Made by a program: the position numbers and the translations under genes. From assembly GCF_030409905.1 (NCBI RefSeq), contig NZ_JAUFQT010000002.1, forward strand, positions 248,001 through 312,000: a stretch of 64,000 nucleotides of DNA, read 5' to 3'. This document shows positions 55,825-63,958 of this stretch, in pieces (within the stretch, counting starts at the first letter, position 1; each line of letters opens with the position of its first letter). The notes under the pieces are model-generated. The model was not told the origin of the DNA. It saw only the letters and a program-made list of their open reading frames with translations, and ran no database searches. The stretch comes from Echinicola jeungdonensis (GTDB lineage: Bacteria > Bacteroidota > Bacteroidia > Cytophagales > Cyclobacteriaceae).

Positions 55825-56340
55825 ATGAAAGTAGCCATGATGATCATTGTTGCTGGATTGCCCGGTTCGGGAAAAAGTTTTTTTGCGGTCCGATTGGCCG
55901 ACCGGGTGGGAGCTCAGTATATCAACAGTGACAAAGTAAGGAATGCCTTGAAAAAAAGAGGGCAATATTCATTGTCTGACAAATTCAAGGTTTATAGGGA
56001 AATGGTCCAATTGGCAGAAGAGGGGCTGCAAAAGAAATTACCAATTGTCGTAGATGCAACTTTTTACCTGAGGTCAATTAGGGATATGTTTTATGATTTG
56101 GCAGGAAAATGGGGTGTTCCGGTCTTTTTAATAGAAATAATTGCAAAAGAAAATTTAATCCAGAAAAGACTCCGGCAGGATAGGAAGGATAGCCAAGCTG
56201 ATTTTTTAGTTTATCAAAAAGTTAAAGAAGCCTTTGAACTTATAGGTAGACCCCATTTGATTTTAAAATCCACAGATGACAATATAGAACAACTTTTAGA
56301 GGATGCACTACAATACGTTGGGGTAACTTATGGAAAGTAA
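55825..56340 (+). CDS. P-loop (AAA_33/zeta-toxin-like) kinase
   Basis: A 171-residue kinase with Walker A GLPGSGKSFFAVRLADR at about residues 12-28, a Walker B-like VDATF at about 75, and an R-rich lid region (QKRLRQDRKDSQ). It is the COG0645-type predicted kinase. It overlaps the APH-like gene by 11 bp. In many bacteria the same two domains are fused; M. tuberculosis Rv2004c, in the DosR regulon, is an example as I recall it. Substrate is unknown. Confidence 0.88.
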   Translation: MKVAMMIIVAGLPGSGKSFFAVRLADRVGAQYINSDKVRNALKKRGQYSLSDKFKVYREMVQLAEEGLQKKLPIVVDATFYLRSIRDMFYDLAGKWGVPVFLIEIIAKENLIQKRLRQDRKDSQADFLVYQKVKEAFELIGRPHLILKSTDDNIEQLLEDALQYVGVTYGK

Positions 56341-57355
56341 TGAAATTAAAAAATTGGCTAAAGAGGGGGAGTTTGAGGGGGAAAATATAAATGGGCTTTT
56401 AGTGGAAACCCATATATCCTGGGTGATTTTGGGCCAAGATTATGCTTTTAAGATTAAGAAACCTTTTAAACTTAATTTTTTGGATTATTCCACCCTGTCC
56501 CTTCGGAAAAAATTTTGTGAGCTTGAACTTTTGTTAAATGGTCGGTTTTCCAATATTTATTTGGATGTCCTGCCCATTTATCAAAATGGAGGCAAATGGA
56601 ATATTGGAAAAGGAGAGGGGAATTTAAGGGATTATGCGGTTCGGATGAAACGATTGGATGGGAACAAAAGAATGGACCAATTATTAGAAACAGGAAAAAT
56701 CAAGGATTTTCAAATAAAAGAATTGGCAAAGGAAATTGCCCAGATCCATCAAAATTCCCCTGTTATTGAAACCCCGTTTGAGCTGTCAAAAACCAAGGAA
56801 TTTTTTAATGATATTGAAAGTATTGATGTCTATTTGAAAAAAAAGTTTGGCAATGAGTATAATGGATGGATTGAAAAGGGGATTGAATGGAGCAATGAAT
56901 TTTTGGAAAAAAACGAGAAAAGGTTCAGGGAAAGGATAAAGGAAGGATACCAGAGGGATTTGCATGGTGATCTTCACAGTGGTAATATATTTTTAGAGGA
57001 AAAACCCGTCATTTTTGACTGTATTGAATTTGAGGAAAAGTTCAGGCAGATTGATATTTTATATGAATTGGCATTTTTGTGTATGGATCTGGAGAGTTTC
57101 AATGAAATTGATAGGGCTGAACTTTTTTTATCAACCTATAAATCTTTTTATAATCCGTTTAAACTTGAGAAAGACAAAGAGCTCTTTTTTTACTATAAAT
57201 GCCTTCGAGCCAATATTAGGGCAAAAGTCCAGGTTTTGGGGGCGGTGGAAAAAGGGGTAAATCAAAAGTCAGGAGAAGATAAACTTTGGAATAAAGTGAA
57301 AAGGTACCTAAACCTTTTGAAGAGGTATTTGGGTGAAGCTGGCATTGATCTTTGA
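56330..57355 (+). CDS. aminoglycoside phosphotransferase-like kinase
   Basis: A 341-residue protein-kinase-fold (APH/COG2187) phosphotransferase. The catalytic loop HGDLHSGNIF lies at about residues 213-222 (Asp as base, Asn for metal) and the metal-binding Asp in VIFDCIEFEEK at about 228-231. The N-terminal lobe has ETHISWVILGQDYAFKIKKP, with the ATP-contact Lys. It starts 11 bp before the end of the AAA_33 kinase gene, so the two are translationally coupled and likely act together. Natural substrate unknown; antibiotic resistance is not implied. Confidence 0.9.
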   Translation: MESNEIKKLAKEGEFEGENINGLLVETHISWVILGQDYAFKIKKPFKLNFLDYSTLSLRKKFCELELLLNGRFSNIYLDVLPIYQNGGKWNIGKGEGNLRDYAVRMKRLDGNKRMDQLLETGKIKDFQIKELAKEIAQIHQNSPVIETPFELSKTKEFFNDIESIDVYLKKKFGNEYNGWIEKGIEWSNEFLEKNEKRFRERIKEGYQRDLHGDLHSGNIFLEEKPVIFDCIEFEEKFRQIDILYELAFLCMDLESFNEIDRAELFLSTYKSFYNPFKLEKDKELFFYYKCLRANIRAKVQVLGAVEKGVNQKSGEDKLWNKVKRYLNLLKRYLGEAGIDL

Positions 57356-57407
57356 CCCTTGAAAGGATTGGGAATAAAAAGCCCCTGGTGAAATTTTTTC
57401 TTACCTT

Positions 57408-57421
57408 ATGACCAATATCAT
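57408..57421. promoter_or_regulatory. possible FNR-like site before YtxH (one mismatch)
   Basis: ATGACCAATATCAT has the TGA-N6-TCA core and ATG/CAT flanks but C in place of one T. It lies 65 bp before the YtxH start. Plausible, but chance cannot be excluded. Confidence 0.3.
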
Positions 57422-57485
57422 TTATTTGAATAGCCATTCATGTTAATTTATAACATCTGTAAATCAAAAACTTAAATATATAAAT

Positions 57486-57746
57486 ATGGATATGGGCAAA
57501 ATTTTGCTGGGCACTCTGGCAGGAATTGTTACGGGTGTAGCTTTTGGTGTAATGATGGCCCCGGACAGGGGTAGCAAAACACGAAAAAAAGTATATAAAC
57601 AAGGAGAAGATTTGGCCAAAATGCTGAATGAGCAATTGGATGTTAAATTTAATGAATGGAAGAGTTCAGTTAATGAACTGATTAAAAAGAAAGTTGAACA
57701 AATTGAAAATCTTGAACCTAAAGACAAATCTGAATTGGCCAATTAA
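57486..57746 (+). CDS. YtxH-domain protein
   Basis: An 86-residue protein with an N-terminal hydrophobic segment MGKILLGTLAGIVTGVAFGVMMAP and the GSKTRKKVYKQGEDLAKML segment typical of YtxH (glycine-rich membrane insertion, then amphipathic helices). These are general-stress proteins in Bacillus and are common in Bacteroidota stress loci. It is inner-membrane associated. The PEBP gene follows 16 bp later, probably in the same transcript. Confidence 0.88.
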   Translation: MDMGKILLGTLAGIVTGVAFGVMMAPDRGSKTRKKVYKQGEDLAKMLNEQLDVKFNEWKSSVNELIKKKVEQIENLEPKDKSELAN

Positions 57747-57761
57747 ATTATGATTTGACTG

Positions 57762-58247
57762 ATGAATTTAAATGAAATTGAAATGGACTATAAACTATTG
57801 CAAATAAAAAGTGAGGCTTTCCCAGCCAATGGTCCTATTCCCACTAAGTATACTTGTGAAGGAGAAGATATTAATCCACCTATAGAAATACATAATATAC
57901 CCTCCAATGCAAAAAGTTTGGCCTTGATAATGTTAGATCCAGATGCTCCTGGGGGAACTTGGACCCACTGGGTAGTGTGGAATATCCCTATTACCCATTA
58001 TATTGGTGAGAATGAGATTCCTGGAGAACAAGGGGAAAATGATTTTGGTAAAGTTAATTACGGTGGACCTTGTCCACCCTCAGGTACTCACAGGTATTTC
58101 TTTAAGGTGTATGCCTTAAATGATCTGTTAAAACTTCCGGAAGGCGCTTCTAGGAGAGAAGTAGAAGAGGGCCTTCGTTATCATATAATAGCTTATGGTG
58201 AGCTGATGGGAGTTTATTCCAGGGTTAAGGAAGAGGTTGCTGATTAA
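57762..58247 (+). CDS. YbhB/YbcL-type phosphatidylethanolamine-binding-like protein
   Basis: A 161-residue PEBP-family protein. An ATG at 57783 (MDYKLLQIKS) is an alternative start. Hallmarks are IPTKYTCEGEDINPPIEI, LIMLDPDAPGGTWTHWVVWNIP (anion site DPD-P and H-W-V) and GPCPPSGTHRYFFKVYAL. The family binds phosphorylated ligands; E. coli YbhB/YbcL have no agreed enzyme activity. No signal peptide, so cytosolic. A terminator follows at 58331-58360. Confidence 0.92.
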   Translation: MNLNEIEMDYKLLQIKSEAFPANGPIPTKYTCEGEDINPPIEIHNIPSNAKSLALIMLDPDAPGGTWTHWVVWNIPITHYIGENEIPGEQGENDFGKVNYGGPCPPSGTHRYFFKVYALNDLLKLPEGASRREVEEGLRYHIIAYGELMGVYSRVKEEVAD

Positions 58248-58330
58248 ATTTCGATTGGTATATCCAATTAATAAAAAACCTAAATCCTTTAGAAATAATA
58301 AATAAGATTAAAATTTGATTTAAAGAATTT

Positions 58331-58363
58331 CCCAGGCTAACTGTTTAGTTTAGCCTGGGTTTG
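58331..58363 (+). terminator. rho-independent terminator after PEBP gene
   Basis: CCCAGGCTAA (58331-58340) and TTAGCCTGGG (58350-58359) arms with a 9-base loop, followed by TTTGATTTTG. The T-run is weak. Confidence 0.65.
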
Positions 58364-58416
58364 ATTTTGAGGCTTCGATTTATAAGTGTATCAAGGAATT
58401 TAAAATAATAAAGGTC

Positions 58417-58662
58417 ATGAGTAAAATTCCATTTGAAATATCAGATTACATCAAAGATCATTTTAGAGAGGGTTGTTTAAGTGAAATAAAAAAAGAAAAG
58501 ACCGAAAGTGGCCACCTAAAATATAAGGTTAAAGTTTACGAAGACCAGCTCATTCATTTATTGGATTTCAATGAAAAGGGCCATTTGGTCAAAAGTGAAG
58601 AAAGACCAGTTTATGATGAGGATTATTTTGAAGGAATGTTTTATGGAAATAAAGAAGAATAG
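58417..58662 (+). CDS. small acidic protein of unknown function
   Basis: An 81-residue protein, MSKIPFEISDYIKDHF onward. The pattern of a helix followed by 'LKYKVKVYEDQLIHLLDFNEKGHLV' beta strands resembles one PepSY-like repeat but without a signal peptide. Its last 22 bases overlap the end of ftsH on the opposite strand. A genuine gene is likely from its regular amino-acid use, but no family is assigned. Confidence 0.7.
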   Translation: MSKIPFEISDYIKDHFREGCLSEIKKEKTESGHLKYKVKVYEDQLIHLLDFNEKGHLVKSEERPVYDEDYFEGMFYGNKEE

Positions 58663-60584
58663 GGTTTATTGACTTTTTTCTTACCCAAAATTTTTTCAAT
58701 ATCTTCTTTATGGAGGATTTCTTTATCCTTCAAGGATTTCGCCAGTTGTTGCAACTGATCTTGGTGATCTTGAAGGATTCGTTCTGTTCTATCAAAGGCA
58801 TCGTCTATTATTTGCTGGACTTCTTTATCAATTTTTTCAGCCGTATTTTCACTAAAGGGCTTTTGGAGGGATTGTTCATATCTACCCGTTGAATCATAAT
58901 AGCTAAGGTTCCGAAGTTCATCACTAAGACCATAATTCATCACCATGGCATAGGCCTGTTTGGTGACCTTTTCCAGATCATCCAGGGCATTGGTGGATAC
59001 TTCATCAAAAATTATTTTTTCTGCAGCACGACCACCCAAACCAACACAAATGGCATCAAACAATTGTTTTTTGGTAATTATTTGGTGCTCTTCCGGAAGG
59101 TACCAGGCTGCTCCCAGGGATTTTCCCCTAGGGATAATTGAAACTTTTAATACCGGGTAGCTATGTTCCAAAAACCAACTTACTGTAACATGGCCTGCTT
59201 CATGGATGGAAATTCTTTCTTTTTCTTCCGGAGTGATGATTTTACTTTTCTTTTCAAGCCCACCAATAATCCGGTCAATGGCATCCATAAAATCATGTTT
59301 GTCCACTGCTTTTTTTTCCCTTCTGGCCGCAATCAGTGCTGCCTCATTGCAGATATTGGCAATGTCAGCTCCGGAGAAACCAGGGCTTTGGGAGGCCAAA
59401 AGTTCAGGTTCAATATCAGGTGCTAATTTTAAATCCCGCATATGGACTTTAAAAATGGCTACCCTTTCCTTGAGATTTGGTAATTCCAGGTGAATGTGCC
59501 GGTCAAATCTGCCGGGTCTTAAAAGTGCTGGATCCAGAACATCTCCCCGGTTTGTGGCTGCCAGGACAATCACCCCGGTATCTGTGTCAAAGCCATCCAG
59601 TTCGGCCAAAAGCTGGTTCAGGGTACCTTCTCTTTCATCATTGGACTGGAAAGCATGGGCTTTGCCCCTGGCCCTACCAACGGTGTCTATTTCATCTATA
59701 AATATTATGCTAGGTGCTTTTTCTTTTGCTTTTTTGAACAAATCCCTCATTCGAGCTGCTCCGACCCCAACAAACATTTCTACAAATTCTGACCCCGAAA
59801 GGGAAAAGAAGGGTACATCTGCCTCACCTGCTACGGCTTTGGCCAGCATGGTTTTCCCGGTCCCCGGAGGTCCGACAAGCAAAACTCCTTTGGGAATTTT
59901 GGCCCCTAAGTTTCGGAATTTTTCAGGGGATTTCAGGAACTTCACCATTTCATAAATTTCTTCCTTAGCTTCCTCCAACCCAGCAATATCATCAAATACG
60001 ACCTTGTTTTTACCGCCTTTTTCCATTTCCCTGGCTTTGGACTGGCTGAAATTAAAAACAGATGATCCCATATTTTTCATTCTGGAAGCACTTCCCCGAA
60101 TTATGAATATCCATAAAAATATCAAAAAGAAGAAAGGCAATAACCAGATTAAGTTGGTCCACCAATTTGTCTCCTGTCGGTATTTAACAGGCACATGATC
60201 TGAATGAGGTAGATCAGCTTGTGCTTTTTCCAATTGGTCGTGAAATACTTCAACTGAACCTATGGTGAAGAAAAAATGTGGTCCCTCACTTGGTGTACCT
60301 GTAAAAATGTTTTCCGGGAGGTTCTGATATTGAGGATCATCAAGGTGCTCTTTTTTTATATACACCTCAACCCTTTGTTTATTGACTACAACCAATTGGT
60401 CAACTTCCTGATCCTTTAAATAGTTTTCTTCAAACTGTTTCCAGGTAATTTCCTGAATACCAGTCTGGCCACCTGAATACCAGAAGGAAAAAAGGATGAA
60501 AAGTAAAATCACATATATCCATCCTCTCCCCAGGTCGGGCTTTTGATTGCGCTTCTTTGTTAAGGGTGGTTTTTTTCCAGTCAT
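58641..60584 (-). CDS. ftsH: ATP-dependent zinc metalloprotease FtsH
   Basis: A 647-residue membrane AAA+ protease. Membrane spans lie at about residues 21-38 and 143-162 with a periplasmic domain between. The AAA module has Walker A GPPGTGKT at 238-245, Walker B IIFIDEID, and the second region of homology RPGRFDRHI. The zinc site HEAGH is near 460-464. It degrades unstable membrane and cytosolic proteins. It follows the second Gre-like gene by 7 bp; the genome may also have a housekeeping FtsH elsewhere, not visible here. Confidence 0.96.
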   Translation of the reverse strand: MTGKKPPLTKKRNQKPDLGRGWIYVILLFILFSFWYSGGQTGIQEITWKQFEENYLKDQEVDQLVVVNKQRVEVYIKKEHLDDPQYQNLPENIFTGTPSEGPHFFFTIGSVEVFHDQLEKAQADLPHSDHVPVKYRQETNWWTNLIWLLPFFFLIFLWIFIIRGSASRMKNMGSSVFNFSQSKAREMEKGGKNKVVFDDIAGLEEAKEEIYEMVKFLKSPEKFRNLGAKIPKGVLLVGPPGTGKTMLAKAVAGEADVPFFSLSGSEFVEMFVGVGAARMRDLFKKAKEKAPSIIFIDEIDTVGRARGKAHAFQSNDEREGTLNQLLAELDGFDTDTGVIVLAATNRGDVLDPALLRPGRFDRHIHLELPNLKERVAIFKVHMRDLKLAPDIEPELLASQSPGFSGADIANICNEAALIAARREKKAVDKHDFMDAIDRIIGGLEKKSKIITPEEKERISIHEAGHVTVSWFLEHSYPVLKVSIIPRGKSLGAAWYLPEEHQIITKKQLFDAICVGLGGRAAEKIIFDEVSTNALDDLEKVTKQAYAMVMNYGLSDELRNLSYYDSTGRYEQSLQKPFSENTAEKIDKEVQQIIDDAFDRTERILQDHQDQLQQLAKSLKDKEILHKEDIEKILGKKKVNKPYSSLFP

Positions 60585-60591
60585 ATATCAA

Positions 60592-61053
60592 CTAGTATAT
60601 TTCTAAAATTTTGTACCGCTCTCCTTTATATTCAAAACTGTCGCCAACCTTTTTGTCTTTCATCAATTGGTACAATGGGGCCTGTCCGGAAATGCCAAAT
60701 AGTTCCTGTCCATTGACACTGAAGTTTTCCAGGCTGACACTTGGAAAAAAGGTTTTTTTATTGGTTTTTACAATAGATCCCAAAGAAACCCTATCTAATG
60801 GCTTTTCACCCACCTGCATTTTTTGGAGAAAATTTAGTTCATCCAAGGCAAAATTAAGCTCATCTGCCAGGTGATTGATCATGTCATTTGTACTGGAATC
60901 AAGCGATTGCTGGTCATACTCATATTGATCTTCATTGATCATGATTTCACTGTTTTTCAGATCCTCAATCCTGGACTTGAAATCGTTTATGATTTGTTCT
61001 TGCTTTTTTTTGGCCATTTCCAGCACTTTTATTTTAAAATCATGCTTTTTCAT
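60592..61053 (-). CDS. Gre-family transcription factor-like protein (second copy)
   Basis: A 153-residue paralogue of the 54514-54990 protein: N-terminal helical segments (about 1-85) and a C-terminal Gre-like FKBP fold (VSLGSIVKTNKKTFFPSVSLE, APLYQLMKDKKVGDSFEYKGERYKILEIY). The shared plan, including the 'LGIV-T...FF-S--LE' and 'SPLY-LMK-K-IG--F-YKG--Y-I' pattern, indicates duplication within this island. It heads the operon with ftsH. Acidic tip residues are again not evident. It probably modulates RNA polymerase or blocks its secondary channel under stress. Confidence 0.83.
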   Translation of the reverse strand: MKKHDFKIKVLEMAKKKQEQIINDFKSRIEDLKNSEIMINEDQYEYDQQSLDSSTNDMINHLADELNFALDELNFLQKMQVGEKPLDRVSLGSIVKTNKKTFFPSVSLENFSVNGQELFGISGQAPLYQLMKDKKVGDSFEYKGERYKILEIY

Positions 61054-61246
61054 GGGCTTGATTACTAGTTTGTTATCTATAATATAACATTTTAAAATGG
61101 TATGCGCTAACGAAATGGGCCCTTATTGGTTCCTATCTTCATTTCCTAAAAGGGTGGTTTTTATAGGTATTCAAAGCTTTTGGTTTCAATAAAAAACTAT
61201 GGTAAAGTGACCTCTGCAAAGGAATTTCCCGCATTTATTAAATGGG

Positions 61247-62254
61247 TTAGGCGAAAAATTGTATGAGGTCTCCTTTTTCGCCCATATGGGTGCCAAATTC
61301 TGCGGATAATTTTTTCATCCTTCGGACTGTTTCTTTATACTCTTCTCCTTTAGCTTTATTTACTTGCATATTTCTGATAAATACCGGGACGAGTTGAACT
61401 TTCTTTACCCCACTTTTTTCAATAGAACATAAAAAGAAAAATGAACGGTCGTTTCTTAAATAGGCACTTACTGCATAATCATCAATAAAATCCCCGGTGT
61501 CATAAAAAATCAATCCATTTTGGTACAATTCAATCCCCTGGAAAATATGGGCACTGTGTCCATGAATGATATCTGCCCCCAGTTCTATCAATTGGTGGGC
61601 AAATTCCACAAATTCAGGTGATGGCCTTTTTTTCATGTTTGGTCCCCAGTGAAGAGAGACGATTAGGAGGTCCACCTTTTCCCTTAAAGGAATCAATGAC
61701 TTTTTTACTTTTTCTATATCTCCCACCTTAAGGTAATTGATTCCTGGTTGAGAGGTTTGAGCCTCCCAATCTGGTTCGTTATCTGTATAACCTAATAATC
61801 CTATTTTTATCCCATTTTTTCGGATTATGAGTGGTTTTTGGGCTTCAATGTCATTTTTTCCTGCACCTACATGTTTGATTTTTGCTTTGTTAAGTACTTT
61901 AAGGGTCTCCATTAAACCTTCATTTGAAAAATCCAGAATATGGTTGTTGGCCAAGGTGACATATTGTATATGTGCCCTAGTTAAACATTGAACCTTGTCC
62001 GGATCTGCTTTAAAATTAAAGGTTTTCGGAACACTGTTATTACTGGTAGTAAAGGTGGTTTCAAGGTTTATGATATTCAGGTCAGTTTTTTTTAAGAGGG
62101 GTAACAAATTCCCCCAGGGATATCTGTAATCTGTTGCAGATATTTTTTTATTTACAAGTCTGCCTAGCATGCTATCCCCAGCTAATCCAATCAGCAATTG
62201 GGGTTGCGCCTTCTGGATATTTTTGGAAAGCACCATGTTTTTTTGGGTTTTCAA
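61247..62254 (-). CDS. CapA-like metallophosphatase-fold protein
   Basis: A 335-residue protein of the CapA/PgsA family (calcineurin-like metallophosphatase fold). Signature segments are LIGLAGDSMLGRLVN, INLETTFTTS, VTLANNHILDFSNEGL, LLIVSLHWGPN and ADIIHGHSAHIFQGIELYQNGLIFYDTGDF. CapA proteins are named for poly-gamma-glutamate capsule work, but most, including this one without a signal peptide, have no known substrate. It stands alone in the island between the Gre-ftsH operon and hsp20. Confidence 0.92.
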   Translation of the reverse strand: MKTQKNMVLSKNIQKAQPQLLIGLAGDSMLGRLVNKKISATDYRYPWGNLLPLLKKTDLNIINLETTFTTSNNSVPKTFNFKADPDKVQCLTRAHIQYVTLANNHILDFSNEGLMETLKVLNKAKIKHVGAGKNDIEAQKPLIIRKNGIKIGLLGYTDNEPDWEAQTSQPGINYLKVGDIEKVKKSLIPLREKVDLLIVSLHWGPNMKKRPSPEFVEFAHQLIELGADIIHGHSAHIFQGIELYQNGLIFYDTGDFIDDYAVSAYLRNDRSFFFLCSIEKSGVKKVQLVPVFIRNMQVNKAKGEEYKETVRRMKKLSAEFGTHMGEKGDLIQFFA

Positions 62255-62437
62255 TGAATGTAAGTTACCAAGGATCGATTTTATGAACCCCTTTGATTTT
62301 CATAACAATAAATTGAGGTGATTAGATGCAAAAATTGAGGGATTTTTGGATTTAGACAACGGAAGTAATAGGTTTTCAAAAAATGATCCTGGGGATAAGG
62401 AAGCAGGGTTTTATTAAATGGATATGAAAATAGGTAA

Positions 62438-62462
62438 AAAGGGCTGATCAACACAGCCCTTT
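62438..62462 (-). terminator. rho-independent terminator after hsp20
   Basis: AAAGGGCTG (62438-62446) and CAGCCCTTT (62454-62462) arms, with TTTTTACC following on the minus strand. Confidence 0.75.
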
Positions 62463-62481
62463 AAACCATTGCATTTTCGGT

Positions 62482-62949
62482 TTATGAAATGGAAATTTCT
62501 TTAATAGGTTTTTTCTTTGAAGCTTCAACTTTTGGCAAGTGAACCCTGAGGATACCATTTTCATATTCTGCCTTTATTTTATCAGCTTTTATAGTTTCAG
62601 GCAAATTAAAAGAACGATAAAAGGCCGAATAATCATACTCTTTGCGAGTGTAATTGGTTTTTTTGACATCGGATTTTTCCTCTTTTTCTACCTTGATTTC
62701 CAGTAAATTATTGTCTACATCTACATGGAAATCATTTTTTTTCATTCCTGGTGCTGCTAGCTCAACGATAAATTCGGCGTCGGTTTCACAGATATTGGTA
62801 GCAGGAACCCTTGACATTGATCTTCCTCTCCACATGGAAGAGGTGTCAAAGAAGGGGGAATTAAAAAATGGCATGTCAAATAATTCATTTAAGCTGCTGT
62901 TGAAGGTAGGGAATAAGCTTTCCTCACCATTTCTTTTTGAGGTTTTCAT
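62482..62949 (-). CDS. Hsp20/alpha-crystallin small heat-shock protein
   Basis: A 155-residue small heat-shock protein. The alpha-crystallin domain spans about residues 50-145 (TNICETDAEFIVELAAPGMKKNDFHVDVDNN, SFNLPETIKADKIKAEYENGILRVHLPK, with the GILRVHLP motif) and the C-terminal I-x-I is EISIS. It holds unfolding proteins during stress. It is the Bacteroidota counterpart of mycobacterial HspX/Acr as a protein type, although sequence identity was not measured. A terminator follows. Confidence 0.96.
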   Translation of the reverse strand: MKTSKRNGEESLFPTFNSSLNELFDMPFFNSPFFDTSSMWRGRSMSRVPATNICETDAEFIVELAAPGMKKNDFHVDVDNNLLEIKVEKEEKSDVKKTNYTRKEYDYSAFYRSFNLPETIKADKIKAEYENGILRVHLPKVEASKKKPIKEISIS

Positions 62950-63607
62950 TGTTTATTTTGTGTTCTTCCAACCTTATTTGGATTGGTTGTGGTTAATAGA
63001 AATTTATTGTTTTTAAGTGACCCATTGAGTGAATATTTCCAATTTGGGGGGTAGCCCAGTTTTTCGAAATATCTTTTCCCAATGTACCCGGGAAACCCCA
63101 ATGTAATATTGAGGTTCCCTTCCTTGCATTTGTCATTTTTTTATGAAATTTTAGGTTTTCGTTATATCATAGGTGTAATTACTTTTCTTTGTTTATCATA
63201 GGTTTATGTATAGGCAGTTTTTGGAAACTGACTATTTTTTGCAATTAATCCTCCGTTTAGATTTTGGAGTTGGATCTTACTTTAAATTCCCTTTTCTAAA
63301 TTTTTTCTGATCCTTAAAATTGCAACATTAATTTAAATTGATGCCTAATGATATTCAATGATTAATGTCGGATATGTGTCCGATAAAAGTTACTGTAAAT
63401 GAGTCTTATAGGCCTTGTATTCGGGGTTTGAATGAATCAATAATTAATTAAAAAAAATGAACTGAAAAATGACAATTGAGAACATTCAATTCTTTCCCAT
63501 TTATTATTTTGGATTCCCTCATGAATCATCTATCCATAATTTCTACAACCAAGTAAATTCGGCCTATCCAAAAAATCTTTAGGGTTAAGGTATCTTAATA
63601 AATGGTT
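62950..63607. other. long intergenic region after/before hsp20
   Basis: About 660 bp with no gene. It holds a hairpin of GGGAAACCCCAAT/ATATTGAGGTTCCC type (63090-63119), a CAGTTT/AAACTG hairpin followed by T residues (63215-63240), and TCGGA-N6-TCCGA (63368-63383). The hsp20 promoter must lie in its left part, but no TGAT-N4-ATCA site was found. Confidence 0.4.
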
Positions 63608-63958
63608 TTATATCAAAAAGGTGCCCAATTTGATATGATGCCCACCGGAGACGGGGTAATCTCCTGCTTTTGTGAGGTCAAGGTTCTCGAATACTTTGCT
63701 TTTGTAAATTACCTGCCCGTATTTTTCCACTGTAAAGTAAATATCCGGTTTTTCCTCAAACGGAGAATCTTTGGATTTAAAACTTTTTTGGGTTATTGGA
63801 AAAATGGCATGGCCGTTATCATCCAATGTGGATTCACCCAGGTAATCATCTTTTAAAATATCTTCGTCGTAAAATTTAACCCTGTATTCATTCCCCGACA
63901 AGGGAATATCTGACCCCTTTATCAAAAGCTTAACATGTATTCTGACTATATCTTGCAT
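63608..63958 (-). CDS. hypothetical beta-rich protein
   Basis: A 116-residue protein of unknown function. The alternating pattern (VRIHVKLLIKGSDIPLSGNEYRVKFYDED, ILKDDYLGESTLDDNGHAIFPI, PDIYFTVEKYGQVIYKSKVF) resembles a C2/transthyretin-like beta-sandwich of the type in which a ligand or protein partner is bound. There is no signal peptide or catalytic motif. It is complete within the window but its upstream neighbours are not visible. Confidence 0.72.
   Translation of the reverse strand: MQDIVRIHVKLLIKGSDIPLSGNEYRVKFYDEDILKDDYLGESTLDDNGHAIFPITQKSFKSKDSPFEEKPDIYFTVEKYGQVIYKSKVFENLDLTKAGDYPVSGGHHIKLGTFLI

Noticed and set aside
56330..57355. Aminoglycoside resistance gene
   Set aside because: The catalytic loop is APH-like, but the context is a housekeeping/stress kinase pair (COG2187 type), so a resistance role is not supported.
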